Source: Eopsaltria australis
Lineage: Eukaryota; Chordata; Aves; Passeriformes; Petroicidae
Direction of reading: 5' to 3'
DNA length: 64,000 nt
Assembly (NCBI GenBank): GCA_034509425.1
Contig: JAVTVJ010000793.1
Coordinates: forward strand, 62,001-126,000
Shown here: positions 25,101-37,110 of the stretch, one piece after another
Layout: every line of letters starts with the position of its first letter
How positions within the stretch are numbered: the stretch's first letter is position 1
The notes under the pieces: generated by a model
The model's input: the letters and a program-made list of their open reading frames with translations, nothing else
What the model was told of the DNA's origin: nothing
Databases searched by the model: none
Translations under genes and position numbers: made by a program

Positions 25101-25744
25101 ACTCACTCTGCTAGTTGGATTCCTGCAATGGTTACAAACTCTTTTTGAAAATATCTTTTACAACCCTTTACAGATCTGAACAAAATTCTGAGACAGGGAT
25201 TTGTAAGATTTTGCTAAAATAAAGATTTATCTGGATGTTTGTTACTTGTATAGCTAGTAAGTCAATACTGGTAACTTTTAATTGAAAACCAATTTTGAAA
25301 TCACAACCGCAAGCATTGATACTGCAAACATTAAGTCTAAGAGATCAGCTGACATGGGTAGAGAGAAAAAACAATAAACCATATATTTGGTTAACTACTC
25401 TTGGGACAACATCAGACCAAGCAAGAGGCAGCTTCAAACTACCCTTTTTTCTTAACCCAGTTTTTCAGTTCTTCAAACTGAGAAAGGAAATCTGCCCAAA
25501 GTCTAGGTTGTATACAGCCAAATAAAGAGCAATTGCAGCACAGCCACTCATATCTAGATCACTGCCTGAATAGCTAGGTCATTTTAGCACATGGTTTCTG
25601 TGGAGATAACACATTTACAAATGGTGTGTCCAACAACCTAGGAGATTGTTTTTGGCTGTGACATATCTTACAAAATGTTGTTATAAAGGTTGGTTAATTA
25701 TCCATACCATTAGCTTTGTTTGAAATTCCATTGTCATTATTCTA
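22169..25744. other. Unique AT-rich non-coding DNA
   Basis: I see no gene or known transposon. Frames do not exceed 89 codons. A paired hairpin structure lies at 22751-22831 and is listed separately. A short direct repeat of AGCCTACG with a 16-base period lies at about 24520-24550. Confidence 0.55.
22751..22831. repeat. Two adjacent hairpins, one near-perfect 16-bp stem
   Basis: The first hairpin has arms CTTAGAGGT (22755-22763) and ACCTCTAAG (22770-22778) around TAATAC. Outer ATAA/TTAT bases can lengthen it with a bulge. The second has arms ATTCTGTACCTA (22790-22801) and TAGGTACAGAAT (22820-22831), a perfect 12-bp match. Four more inner pairs, one of them a T-G wobble, give a 16-pair stem with a 10-base loop. 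The stems are shorter than a typical microRNA precursor. No transposon termini or duplicated target sites are visible. Confidence 0.75.
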
Positions 25745-25749
25745 ACATA

Positions 25750-27053
25750 TGGCAACAACGCAGGCAATGGAAGCAGGGAGGGGTATCCCAGGAAGAGCTG
25801 ATGGACACTCTTGGGGTTGGGGTTAAAAAGACACCAGTGTGGCTGGAGCACAGCTTGGCAAGGGATGCAAATAATAATAAGGGCTTCTACAGGCATATTA
25901 GCCAAAATGTGAAAGCCAAAGAAAGCACACCCCACCTGATGAGAAAGATGCACCAGCAATAAAAGAGGAGAAGGCTGAGATATTCCACCATTTTTTTGCC
26001 TCAGTCTTCACTGATAACCTCTCTTCCTACATCTCTTGAGTAGATGAACAGTAAAGTAGGAGATGGTGGAGCAAAGCCCCCCACTCTAAGTGATAATCAT
26101 ATTCATGACCACCTGAGGAGCCTGAACACAATAAGTCTATGGAACATGAGATTAACCCCAGAGTCCTGAGGGAATTGGTTGATGTAGCCACCAAGCCACT
26201 CTCCATGATATTTGAAAAGTCATCACATGAAGTGAAGTCCCAGGTGACTGAAAAAAGTTAACTATTGCACCCATTTTTTAAAAGGGAACTACTGACCTGT
26301 CAGCCTCATCTCTATGCCTGGGAAGATCACGGAACAGATTCACCTAGAAGCTATGCTAAGGCACAGGGAGGACAGGGAGGTGATTTGGGACAGTCAGCAT
26401 GCCTTCACCAAGGGCAAGTCCTGCCTGAACAACCCAGGGGTCTTCCATGATGGCCTGACTACATCAGTGGACGAGGGAAGAGCTCTCAGTGTCATCTATC
26501 TGGAATTCTGTAAGGCCTTTGACATGATTCTCCACTGCATCCTTCTCTCTAAATCATAATCTATGAATTTTTGTGGATGGGCTATTCAGTGGGTGAGGAA
26601 TCATTTGGATGGTCCTATCCAGACAGTAGTGGTCTGCATCTCAATGTCCCGAGAGAGGTGAGTGGTGAGAGGTGTCTGTTAGAGGTTTGTACTGGGACAG
26701 GTACTGTTTAATCTCTCCATCAGTACTTCCAGCACTTAAAGTGGGCTTATAAAAAGAAAGAATGAACCCAAACCGTTTGGCCTATTGGTGTAGGACAAGG
26801 AGGCATGAATTTAAACTGAAATGAAAGAGGTTGAGATTAGCTATTAGGAAGAAAATCTTTACTATGAGGGTGTGAGACACGGTACAGGTTACCCAGAGAT
26901 GTTGTGGATACCCCATCCCTGGAAATGTTCAAGGCCAAGCTGGATGGGGCCCTGAAAACCTGATCTAGTGGAAGGTGTCCTTGTCCATGGTAGGGGTTTG
27001 GAACTAGCTAATCTTCAAAGTTCCTTTCAACCCAAACCATTCCATGATTCTAC
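25750..27053 (+). mobile_element. CR1 LINE, longest copy, with internal deletion
   Basis: This 5'-truncated CR1 begins in the linker between endonuclease and reverse transcriptase: the translation shows a block like 'WKQGGVSQEE', then 'LARDANNN..GFYRHISQ'. The reverse-transcriptase block follows at about 26314-26560, with 'MPGKITEQI', '[15 protein letters not shown]' and '[13 protein letters not shown]', the last holding the catalytic motif A region. The frame reaches 'CVLG..LFNLS'-like sequence near 26690-26735 and then jumps directly to the 3' untranslated region ('agtgggcttataaaaagaaa'). The palm with motif C and the C-terminus are therefore missing. The 3' end runs through 'atccctggaaatgttcaagg' to 'cattccatgattct'. 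Stops and frameshifts show it is dead. Confidence 0.92.
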
Positions 27054-30000
27054 ACTAATTGCAGGGCTTTGGGAGAATGTCTTCTGCCTCAGCTCAACCC
27101 TTCTACCATTTCTACTTAAACCCTTCCAGGGAAGAGCCAGTTTTGTTGAACGTATCTGTGTACTATTTTTGCTATGCTCAAGCAAAATTTCTGGCTCAAC
27201 GTTTTTAAACCAAATGTTTTAGTATGTTTTTAATTTCTTTAAGACCAAATTATAGATTCAGACTGCTAAGGGAAATTATACATTTCAAGTGACAGAAACA
27301 ACTGAGAATATTTTTAGAATTTGTAAAGAAAAATGGAAGTACTGCAAGTCAGAGCAGGGGCTTAAAAATTTTATCTGAATTCTCCCTGAGGAAGAGTCTA
27401 TCTTTTTTTCCACTGAGTATATAAGAAGCCTAGTAGATTAGCCTGCTGTCTCAGGCACTTAAGTTCGTTGCCTAAATTTAAGTGGTGTGAAGGCTGTTCT
27501 TTTCCCATTCCCACAACATTTATAATTAATCAACTGAAAAGCAGCTCATGAACAATTCACAGTAGGAAGAGATCAATTCTCAGGGGAAGGTGTCTGCAAT
27601 CAGTAATCTAGACTGCTCTAACTAAATTTGTGGAATAAATTCTACACAATGAATTATTCTACTTGCTTCTCAACTAGTTTAATTCCTTTAAGCTCTGAAG
27701 TCATTTGCAGGCATCAATACTTCTAGTTAGCTGAACAGTAGTCCGCAGTTTCTACTAAACTCTTAAAACCTCATAGTTTGAACAGTTGCATCCATCTCTA
27801 GCAACAGCATGTTTTTGCTCAAAAGTTGTGAAAGTGCTGCTATTTCTGTGTTATTACATGTTAGCTCCAACTCTCCATTGTGACTTAAACACTCCAAATG
27901 TAATATCATCTACAGGTTAAGAATAAAACAAATACTGCACTGTAAATAAAAGTGAATTGAACCAGAGTATCTTGGGAGAAAAAAAGGAGACATTGCATTT
28001 CATTATGTTTCCTTCCCTTAGAAGTCTGAGTGTTCCTGAAGCAGTCATCATTAATCCTAATACAATATGGTGCAAATGCCATAAATATTATGCTATCTTG
28101 TAAAATTTTAGTAAAAGTTCAGTTACCTGCAGTGCTCTCTATCTTCTGCCACTTATGGCAAAATCAACAAGAAATATAAAGACAATCAGGCCTTGCAAAT
28201 AACACTTGCTAGTACTTCCTAGAACGTCCATCTTAAAATAATACAGCAATGTCAGGACAGGCCTCAACAACTCCTGATTTTTTTGTTTGATTTTTTGGGG
28301 GTTTTGTTTGATTTTTAAATTTTCAGAAATGTCAATATCAAGTAGAATGCAAAATCTTATGTTTACCTTGTAGGGACATTTAAAGGAAGTCTTTATGCCT
28401 AATAGGCTCACTTTATATTCCAACTACAGACTTTCTATTAATAAATTATTTAAATGTCCAACTCATGTGATGATAAGACATTGCATTACAATTATATTAA
28501 TTATTTCTCAAAAGTAGAGTCCAGATCTTTCAAACAAATGCTTTCTTTCTCTTAGAAAATTAAGGGATGTTTTTGGTCTAAAATTTACTGGAAAGAAGCA
28601 AAACAACTGCATTTACTTTGACAGACTTTGGGTCACACAAAATGAGTGTGTTATGGAAACCATTTTAAAAGTTTTAGAACTCCTGTCTGACCCTTAAGGC
28701 CTTTCTTTGCTGCAGATTATGAACTTCTAAAAGGGTAAAAATTCAAAGCAATCTGTAGGAAATACACACAAACCCCCCTTTGTTTATGATCAAATTTTAT
28801 GTGATTATTTTTCATGCATAACTCCATCCCAAACTGTCTTGATTGTATTGCATCTTCAAAGTGCATGGAAACAGAATTGAACTTAAAAAGCTATTTGACA
28901 CTTCTGTAACAAAAATGTAAAAACCCCGCCTAGGTTACATATTATACAGCAGAAAACTTAGGAAATAATCAAAGAGTTTGCAACTTATCTTCATAATCTT
29001 CATCCAACAATGTAGATGTACTCAAGTTTTTCCAGAAAGCACTATTCGATGAGTAGACAAAAGAACTTCTGAAGAATTTAACGCATTTAGTAGGAAAAAA
29101 AGTCACTAATCTATTTGAAACAGATTCCTAGTGACAAAATAAGAAAAAAAAACCTTGTACTTTTCAGGGTATGATAGCAAAGAATTACAGTCTAGTTGGT
29201 CTAATTACCGTCCTTCCAATTGTATGTGAAAAACAGGTCTTCATTGCGGAGAATATGCGTAGTGTGTACACTTTAAGTACAATTTCTTCTCAAATTTTAC
29301 TTTGTTTGAATGACTGTAAAGATCAGGTCCTATATGTCATCCATATGCTCCTCAGAACAGAAATATTTCAGGAGTGTTAAAAGCTGTACCAGTTTAAACT
29401 ACAGGATCTAAAAGTCTAGTAATTTTGTAGACTGCAATTAATGGTTGTGGAAATAATTTTGCTTTTTCTCTCTACAGTTTTTCTCCTATATTCATTTTGA
29501 TAGAAAACATAGATGTCAACAGACCTTAGGTGAAATAGTGATATATTTTCTATTTCACACTAAGAAAATAGGTCTTTACTTTCACCAACTGGCAGAGTTG
29601 AAAGAAATTTTCAGGGAAGAGAATTCTTCCCAGTTATTTGTAAAGGAAGGTTAAAGTTCATATGATATTGAAGATTGAAGTTTCTTCAGAATTCTAAACT
29701 GTTTAGATTTTGGTACAATTCTAATTTCAGTAACTTTGCATCAAATTATTATAAATATACATGTACTTTTGAAGAGCACAATAGAATTTAAACCTTTTTT
29801 ATTAACTAATTCACTATGAGTCCCAGAAAGCAGAAACCACATTCTTCAACTTCTGACTCCTACTTTTAAATTCTTTACTAAAGAAATAGAGTTGTCAGGT
29901 TCAGTCTCCAAGAGGAGTTTTCATAGAAAAAGGAATTGAAATTCTGTTAAAAGGAGCAGAGTATTTTGCCTTCTCATCAGTTAGGTCTGTTGGATTACAG

Positions 30001-31795
30001 CTTCATGCTTTGAGAAAGAACAGGGCAGTGAAATGCATTATAAAAACAGAGTACACACTTCACCTTGTCTCCAATGATTTACTTTTACAACATTCTTCTC
30101 CAGGTGTTCTGTAGAGAATTGCATCTGACAGATATGGAGAAACATTGAACAGAAAGCATTTGCTAGGATACCTCTGCTGATAAATAGGAGACAAACGTAC
30201 ATATATATGGATGTTTTTGATTCAGAGCAAAAGAGGAATAGCAAATATTTTCTAAAAAAGTGTTTCACTGGCTACCCTTATGTTACTGTGGTCTTCAGCT
30301 AAAAAGAAGCACAATTACTTGAAAAAAAATTAATTTTTAGCTGTTTAATTGAATTTTTGTTCCTATATCTGGAGGTGTCATATAGACTGTAAACTCCCAG
30401 ACATAAAAGTCTGACTGTGACATGGAGTTCACTGATTAACGAGCCCAACAAATGACAGATAACACTGAGTTTGTGTAAAGCAACTTTAATCTACCTATGA
30501 TTGTCTTTAAAGGCAAGGTAAGGAGTGCAAACAGCTACTTAGGCAGCATGTAACAGTGAGCAGGGAAGATAAAGATGAAAAGAAAAAAAACCAAGAAAAA
30601 CCAACAAACTTGTGAGAAGTGTATTCTCTCTGAGCAAGTGACAGATAGAACCTGGGTTCATGAGAAGTTTTCCCCATGAGGCTCATGGAGAAGAAGAAAT
30701 CAAGACTGGACATGGACTTGGAAAACAGAAGTCCAGGCAGAAATGTCAAGATAAATGGAAGAGAGAAGGCAGCATAAAAAACTGACGGCCTGCATTTACT
30801 GAACAACAGAAGCTGAATGGCAGATCAATAAACCAAAAAGAGAACGACTGTAAGAACATGGCAGGAAGATTAAGAGTCAGTTTAGGAACAGCTATGCTGC
30901 AGTGGGCAGCAATGAGGAGAAACATGCTGAAAGAGAAGATAGGATGACAGAAGAGAGAAGCTGCTAGTCCCATAAGAAAAGAGGTAGTGGGGATAACTTT
31001 GAGAAATTGCCCAAGTATAAACAAAGACATTACACACAAGAGAAGGTAGGATAGTTAACAGACAGGAGAAATAACTCAGAATAGAGCTTTAAGATGAGAG
31101 GCAGAGTTTTTGTGACTGGAGAGTCCTTGGTGTAGTCTAACAAACCTGCCACAATAACAGATCCAGAAGAAAGTCAGTGTAAAGTCTGCCAGGAACAAGC
31201 ATGCATACTGTGAGGTCAGGGACGAAAGGAATTTTCAAAGAAACAGGGGGAAATATACAGACATTGATCACTTTCCATGCTGGCACACACCCTAGATTTC
31301 AAATGGAACAAACCAAGGGAATTACTTCAAACCAGAGTAGCTACAGAGAGACACAACTGCCCCAGGTGATATCCAACAGAATTGTTTCAGCTAGAGGGGA
31401 AGGAATCTAGACATGGTCACTCTCCTCCAGGATTGCTTCTCAGAGGTACATTAGAACAAACTCATCAGATATTTTAAATTATTTCTTGCACTAAGTGAAG
31501 GAAAATATTTTGTAATATAAAAATGCACACTATATTGTATGGCATACAATATAAATATATGTTTTGGTAAGACAAGATATTGGTGCCACTCAGTACTATA
31601 TTAGACTTTATTAATGGTAATGGGAAAGAAGAGAACTAGAATGTGAGCAGTAAAACATGCAAAGACAGACTCAAAAGGAAATTTCAAAAATATGTAAAAG
31701 AATAACAAGTTCCAAGTAGATAATGAAGCACTAATCAACACTCATTTAGTATCTTCATTATTACTCTTGGAAAGAAAAATGCAAAGGTATTTCAC
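27054..31795. other. Unique AT-rich non-coding DNA
   Basis: I see no gene. Frames are at most 99 codons. From about 30540 to 31130 the plus strand is conspicuously purine-rich, which explains the two long minus-strand frames there (30507-30806 and 30746-31039, rich in Phe, Ser and Leu). A 10-bp inverted repeat lies at 31531-31553. No transposon is recognised. Confidence 0.5.
31531..31553. repeat. Short AT-rich palindrome
   Basis: TATATTGTAT (31531-31540) and ATACAATATA (31544-31553) are perfect reverse complements around GGC. In DNA this AT-rich a 10-bp arm could be chance. Confidence 0.7.
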
Positions 31796-32125
31796 TTGCT
31801 GACACAAAATTGGCAATCCTGTGAGCATGGGAAAGATCAGATCCTTGTAATGGAAGGACTCCCTGACATTAAGGAATGGAATACAGATATGGATGAAATT
31901 CAGCTGCAGAAAGTAAAGGTCATTCATGCAGGGACCAATAATGAGAATTTCTTCTATAATCCAGGAGTTTCTCAGTTGGAAACAATAAAGAAGGAAAAGC
32001 AGCTGGATCTATTAATCAGTCACAGAATACCTATGAGCCACCAATGCCATGCAAGCATGAAAAAGTGAATGTGATTCTAGGTTATATAACAGAAGGTTAC
32101 AGGCCATTCCTCAAAGAGCTATGGT
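31796..32125 (+). mobile_element. Old CR1 LINE fragment (reverse-transcriptase tail region)
   Basis: An 89-residue frame (31796-32068) reads like the end of a CR1 second open frame: a leading 'DEIQLQKVKVIHAGTNNENFF' type segment matches the CR1 'kvkVmHlGtnN' block, then 'ISHRIPMSHQCHASMKK' matches the 'vDhrm.msqQCdaa.kKAN' block. After 32068 the sequence 'gtgattctaggttatataac' continues the family pattern with small indels. It is strongly diverged, so older than the tails at 8 kb or 22 kb, and it ends before the 3' terminal repeats. Confidence 0.8.
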
Positions 32126-33734
32126 GTCATTCCCATAGTTTTAATGGTAATACACCAGCAAGCAGTAGATTAAAGAGCAGACACAGGCATTTTCTAAATT
32201 AAATAACTGATGGACTCATACCCTGAAAAATGATTAAGTGATGGCAATTCAGGAAAAACATTATAGAACTGTTCATCTAATATTATGTACTATAACTTGG
32301 TATTAAAATCAGGGACTTATCCCTGTTATTTTGGTGTAAAGCAATTGCACAAAATAATACAGGTTCAGCCACAAGACAATTTACAATTATAGGTTTAATC
32401 ATGCAAACACTTACATCCATTAATAACTGCATATTGAGGTACTTTTCTTTTAATATCTCAGATTCAAAATTATTGGTTTAATAGCTCTTCATTTAGTAAT
32501 CAGAGGAGGACATTTAGAATAGGAATGTGAGTTGACAAGGCATATTCAAATCAATATGCAAGTGATACATGTGATAATGGAAATCACCTAATAAGAAAGT
32601 CCAGCAAACATAATGGTTTTAAAACTCACACATTTACTCTTCTGTTTATTGAATTTATTAATATTCTCTTATGAAGCACAATCATTAAGAGAGGTCCTAG
32701 GTTACTAGCCATCCCAGTTACATGCACTGTAGGTAGTCATTCATTGTAGGTCTCTTGCAACTTGTGTGGAAGAATAGTATGTGGATTACTAACAAAGCAG
32801 CAAAGTTAATTGCCAGAAGACTGGATACCATAATTTGCAATTTAGTACTTTTTGCCTAAAAGTATGCATTGAGAGGTTGCACATTTTTTCCATGGGCAGT
32901 ATCAGTTTTCTGGTAGTGACATGTGAAGACCCTGATCTATTTGAAGTTATGCAGTGGTCAAGAACTTGGCTCCCTGAGGATTTTCCTTTGCAGCATAAGA
33001 TTTATTATATAGTCTTCTTTCACCTAGACTGACCTGGTTTTATTTTATAATTATTTGAAGACTATTTCTTGTAACTTTTCTCTAACAGGAAGGAAGAAAT
33101 TGAAGAAAGCAATCAGTAGGAAGTCAGTATGAATTATCTATTTCATTTAAAATCTATTTCTCATAAGGTTTAAATATAAATTATATAAATATTTATCACA
33201 AGAAAACTGCAGAATAGATGGATGGAGAATTTATTGCAGCAGGACAAAAAAAAATGAGGATTTCTAGGTTCATTCAAATACAGACATAAAACAAGAAATA
33301 AACAACAAATTCTTCGTATCCTTTGCATTATCTCATCACACAGAAATAATTTTCTCCTTCAGTTAAGCTATTGTAATTTAATTCATTTTCAAAACCAGGT
33401 TTCATACTACAAACTTTAAGCTTCCTGAAAAGCAAATTTCTATAAGATTTCAGACAGCAAGTATATACTGTTTAACATCTCCTCATTATTTAATGACCGT
33501 ACAAGTGCAACAGACTTGTGGATACAGAATTAAATAGTATTCAGCAGGCCAATGAAGTTTATTTGTTGGTTTTGGAGTTGTAGGGTTTTCTTTTTCTCTT
33601 GTCACCTTGAAGAGACACATTGAAGAGAGAGTACTATCACTTAAATTTAATGGATTAAATTCTGCTCAAACAAGCCAGCAGTTACGATCAAAATTGTGTG
33701 AGTTGACTTATCAGTCCAGAAAAGAGGCTGCGAG
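32126..33734. other. Unique AT-rich non-coding DNA
   Basis: I see nothing recognisable. Frames are up to 65 codons only. The sequence is AT-rich with scattered A runs. Confidence 0.55.
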
Positions 33735-33874
33735 GTATGTGGTGATACCACATCCCTGGAAGTGTTCCAAAGATGTGTATATGTTATAGTTGTGGGCATG
33801 GAAGTGCTGGGTTAATGGTTGGACTCAATGATCTTAGAGGTCTTTTCCAACCTTAATGATTCTGTGATTCTATA
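33735..33874 (+). mobile_element. CR1 LINE 3' tail
   Basis: This is a short, clear CR1 3' end. 'ccacatccctggaagtgttc' is followed by 'ggttggactcaatgatctta', 'gaggtcttttccaacctta' and 'atgattctgtgattctat'. The terminal octamer repeats are present. The first half carries a small deletion. Confidence 0.93.
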
Positions 33875-34712
33875 GAACATATAATTTAAAATAACCTAGT
33901 TTTATAATTAACTTCCAAATCAGTGGGTAAGTTTTCTTCAGCTAGATTTTTCTTTACAGGCCCAGTTGTCTGCCTGCTGTTGCATGGAAGAGACAGACAG
34001 CATTGTAACTGAGGCCTAGAGTAGTGTTGATAGAGGGCTGGCTAACATGGGTCCTTTGGTGAGCATATACTATGTCACAAAATAAGTATTTTTAAAAAAC
34101 AACTATTCTTTGTGTGTTTTGAGATACTTTAAAATACAAGTGAGAGAAACCTGGGCTGAAAATAAACTTGCCTTCTTGGTCCCTGACTATTATCAATGTC
34201 ACAGACTTGGATTTTCCCATGTTGAATAAAAAATGTGAGTGTAGAATACTCTGCCTGTGGCCTGATGACACTTTTACTGGGACACTTTTACAAGGGTGCC
34301 CCCAGAAATTTGTGATGTTCTTTAAGAAGACAGTTGATGCAAAACACAAGAGAAACACAGGATGAAAATCTTATTCTAAGTTGTGCAAAGTAATAAATCA
34401 CCTGGCCTGATTTGCTCCAGACAGGAGATGACTACTCAGCCACCCAGTCTGGAGCAGTTCCGCTCCCAGCATCTTTTCCTCTCTTTTCCCAGACAGCATC
34501 AGAGAGGCTTCTGGAGAATCGATATTCATGTTCAGTAGGTGCTCTTCACAGAGGGCCTAGGACATGCCTCTTGCCTCAACTATTCTGTTCATTGATGCCT
34601 GAAGGATTTTTCTGCTTTTCTTCTGAATACTTCTTACATAGTTCCCTATATTCACAAGTATTAGCATGCATACTTGTGATGCTTTAGGTGATAATTTAGC
34701 CTGGTTTCATGG
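33875..34712. other. Unique non-coding DNA before the solo LTR
   Basis: I see no gene or repeat family. Frames are at most 91 codons. A perfect 10-bp inverted repeat, TCACAAGTAT/ATACTTGTGA, lies at 34652-34679 with an 8-base spacer. Confidence 0.5.
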
Positions 34713-35065
34713 TGTTTATAGGGCTGGTAAACTAAACACTCCTGAAACGACGTAGAGTTAGAAGACCAAACACCCTGTTTTCGTGGGCCCTCAAGGTCTC
34801 CTAGTAGGACAGATTTTGTAAACTAGAAGTTAGCCCACCCAGGCCCCTTATTGGGCCCTCCTGGTAGATATGCTAATGTGTAGAGTCTTTAATTGTATAC
34901 TCGACTGGGGGGACGGGGCTTTTGCGACGCGTTCTACCTGGACGGCAGAAGCCATCGAATGGGATCCTATTAAAATACCGAGGTAAACAACCCCCAACCC
35001 TCTAACCATGTCTGAGCCTTTATTTCCTAAGACCAGAAAAAGGCATCAGTCATTAAAAGGCATCA
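34713..35065 (+). mobile_element. Solo LTR of an endogenous retrovirus
   Basis: This compact block of about 350 bp has LTR architecture and a base composition and CpG content unlike its surroundings ('gcgacgcgttctacctggac'). A TATA-like 'attgtatac' near 34903 is followed by a possible polyadenylation signal, ATTAAA, at 34969-34974. A U5-like C-rich segment ends in 'aaggcatca'. The end motif occurs twice, so the right edge is 35048 or 35065. With 35065, six flanking bases agree at four of six positions (TCATGG left, TCATCC right), a weak target-site duplication. No internal viral genes flank it, so it is a solo LTR left by recombination. The phrasing resembles songbird ERVK-type LTRs from memory. 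Confidence 0.72.
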
Positions 35066-35644
35066 TCATCCTCATAAAACACCAGCCTTATTCTAAAAAT
35101 CAGATTTCTTCAGTGAAAACATACTCAAGAACTTGTCACTGCTTCAGATTCTTCATAAGAAAACCTTGGAGATAAAAACTTCAAGTTCTAAATAAACTTC
35201 CTGTGGTGATTCTGAAAAGTTATAAAATAACACTGATTACAATACCCTGATATAAAAGTAAATAAATCTAAATAATTCTAGGAAAGGTTTTTCTCTGAAT
35301 ACACATATTTGTCGTTTTACTTTGGTGAAACCTGTTGGGCAAAGAGTCTATTGAACACTTGCAGACTTTAATGGCAGAGTAATGTGTTAAAAGTTCATGG
35401 CAACAGATGTAAAAATTATGGCAGAGGTGTAATTTTGATAGTGACTGTATTTCAGAACTTAACCAATAATAGAAATACATAGACAAGAAATTCTTCTCTG
35501 TAATAAAAATTTTGCAGAACTCATATCACTTATTAAAAAATTAACTTCGTAAATTTAGTCCTCACAAACATACAAAACCAAATTATTAAACAATTTGTCT
35601 GTAAAGAGCTGAAAGGTATTATATCAGTACAAAATCAATGATTT
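35066..35644. other. Unique AT-rich non-coding DNA
   Basis: I see nothing recognisable. One minus-strand frame of 72 codons shows no family features. Confidence 0.5.
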
Positions 35645-35900
35645 TTGCCAAGAGGCACTAGAACACAAAGGAATGAACTTAAGATTCAACATGAGAACAT
35701 GGGAAAAAGAAGCTATAAGGAAAAAGTATTCCACCATGAGAATGGTCAAACAGCAACTCTAAAAGGCTGTAGAATCTCCATCCTCAGGGATATGCAAAAC
35801 ATGACTGGAAATTGTCATGAGCAACCTTATCCTTTTTGAACAGGAGCCTGGATTAGATGACCTCTGGAAGTCCCTTGCAACCTATGTTATTCTAGGGTTC
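35645..35900 (+). mobile_element. CR1 LINE 3' fragment
   Basis: This is a diverged CR1 3' end of the subtype with 'caaccttatcctttttga', 'ggagcctggattagatgacc', 'tctggaagtcccttgcaacc' and the tail 'tatgttattctagggttc'. The 64-codon open frame across it is a relic reading. Confidence 0.87.
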
Positions 35901-36949
35901 AAAGATTACATTTTCTCCTTTGATGTGTAATCTGATAGGTTTTCCTGGAAGGGGAAATCTATAGTAGTGCAGTACCTCAGCTTGAGAAAAGCTCTTCTCA
36001 TGTTATTAAACATCTAGGAAGTTACAGTTTTGATTAAATTAGAGGAAGGTAGAATTCATAGGAATACTAAATCAAAAGACAGTTAAGTCACAAGTTTGGT
36101 AGTTTGCACTACTTTCTGTAAGATTGATAACCAAATAAATACTACAACTCTCCATTATCCATGCTGCATAATACAGCTAAATACAAGAACCTTCTGGCTC
36201 TGAAAAGTTCTTACTCATGGAGCAACCATGCAACAAGCCTTTGCTGGCTCTTGCCAAAAACCTTGTATCCAGTTACTGGTGCTCTAAGACCAATGCTTGT
36301 TTAACTGAGTTGGAAGCTGACACAAGAAGGACAGTGTCTTGTATTTCTTTGTGGAAACACTCCTTTAGAATAAGCTAATTTATTTTGGTGCTACAGTTAT
36401 CAAAGGATAAACAGCCCTATAGCCTTGTATCTCCGGACCCTGCTGGGCCTCCTGTTGTAGGGACTGGAGGAGTTAATTCAGGATCCTTTCTCTTGTTCCC
36501 ATGCTCTCATTTCAGTGTGGAAGCTCTACTGCACAGTTTCATAAAGCTGTTCTACATCACTGACAGCACAGGCTGGAGTTCTATAGGGCAGCTGCCACTA
36601 CCCATGGGCAGCAAAAAAATGGAAATGATAAAAATTGTGTGAGTCACCACTTACACAAGGAGCAGTAACTTACCAAGTATAAAATATATATGACCGAATT
36701 CAATTGCTCTTGAAATATCATGATAAAACATTGAAACAGAAAAGTTGCTTTTGAATATGTGGTATGGTGTTTTACACATGGAAATTTATTTAAAGGACTG
36801 AAATATGAGAGGGATTTTTTTCATTATCTGCTTTTCCTTTATAGCTCATTTTCACACTTCTAAATTTTCTTGGTGTTAATTTTAACTTCCCATGGTTTAC
36901 ACACACTTCAGCTTTCACTTTAAGAAGATGTTTAAGAACATCTTTAAAA

Positions 36950-37110
36950 ATTCTTTGCTAATTTATAGTAGCATTACATAATTGAGTAAATTATGAAGAA
37001 TTTATTCTCTTTCCCAGCAGAATTTCATCCAATCAATGTAATTAGCATCTAATATTTTGCAAGTGAAGCTGACATTCTGTAACCTGGCCACTTGCTGATC
37101 ATGCAGTACT
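36950..37110. other. Possible conserved non-coding element
   Basis: This is a non-repetitive AT-rich block with several homeodomain-type cores and 'ccaatcaatgtaattagcat', and no transposon similarity. The suggestion rests on texture only. Confidence 0.18.

Noticed and set aside
30507..31039. Two minus-strand frames (99 and 97 codons) with membrane-like composition
   Set aside because: They follow from the purine skew of the plus strand, which turns into Phe/Leu/Ser codons on the minus strand, and match no family.
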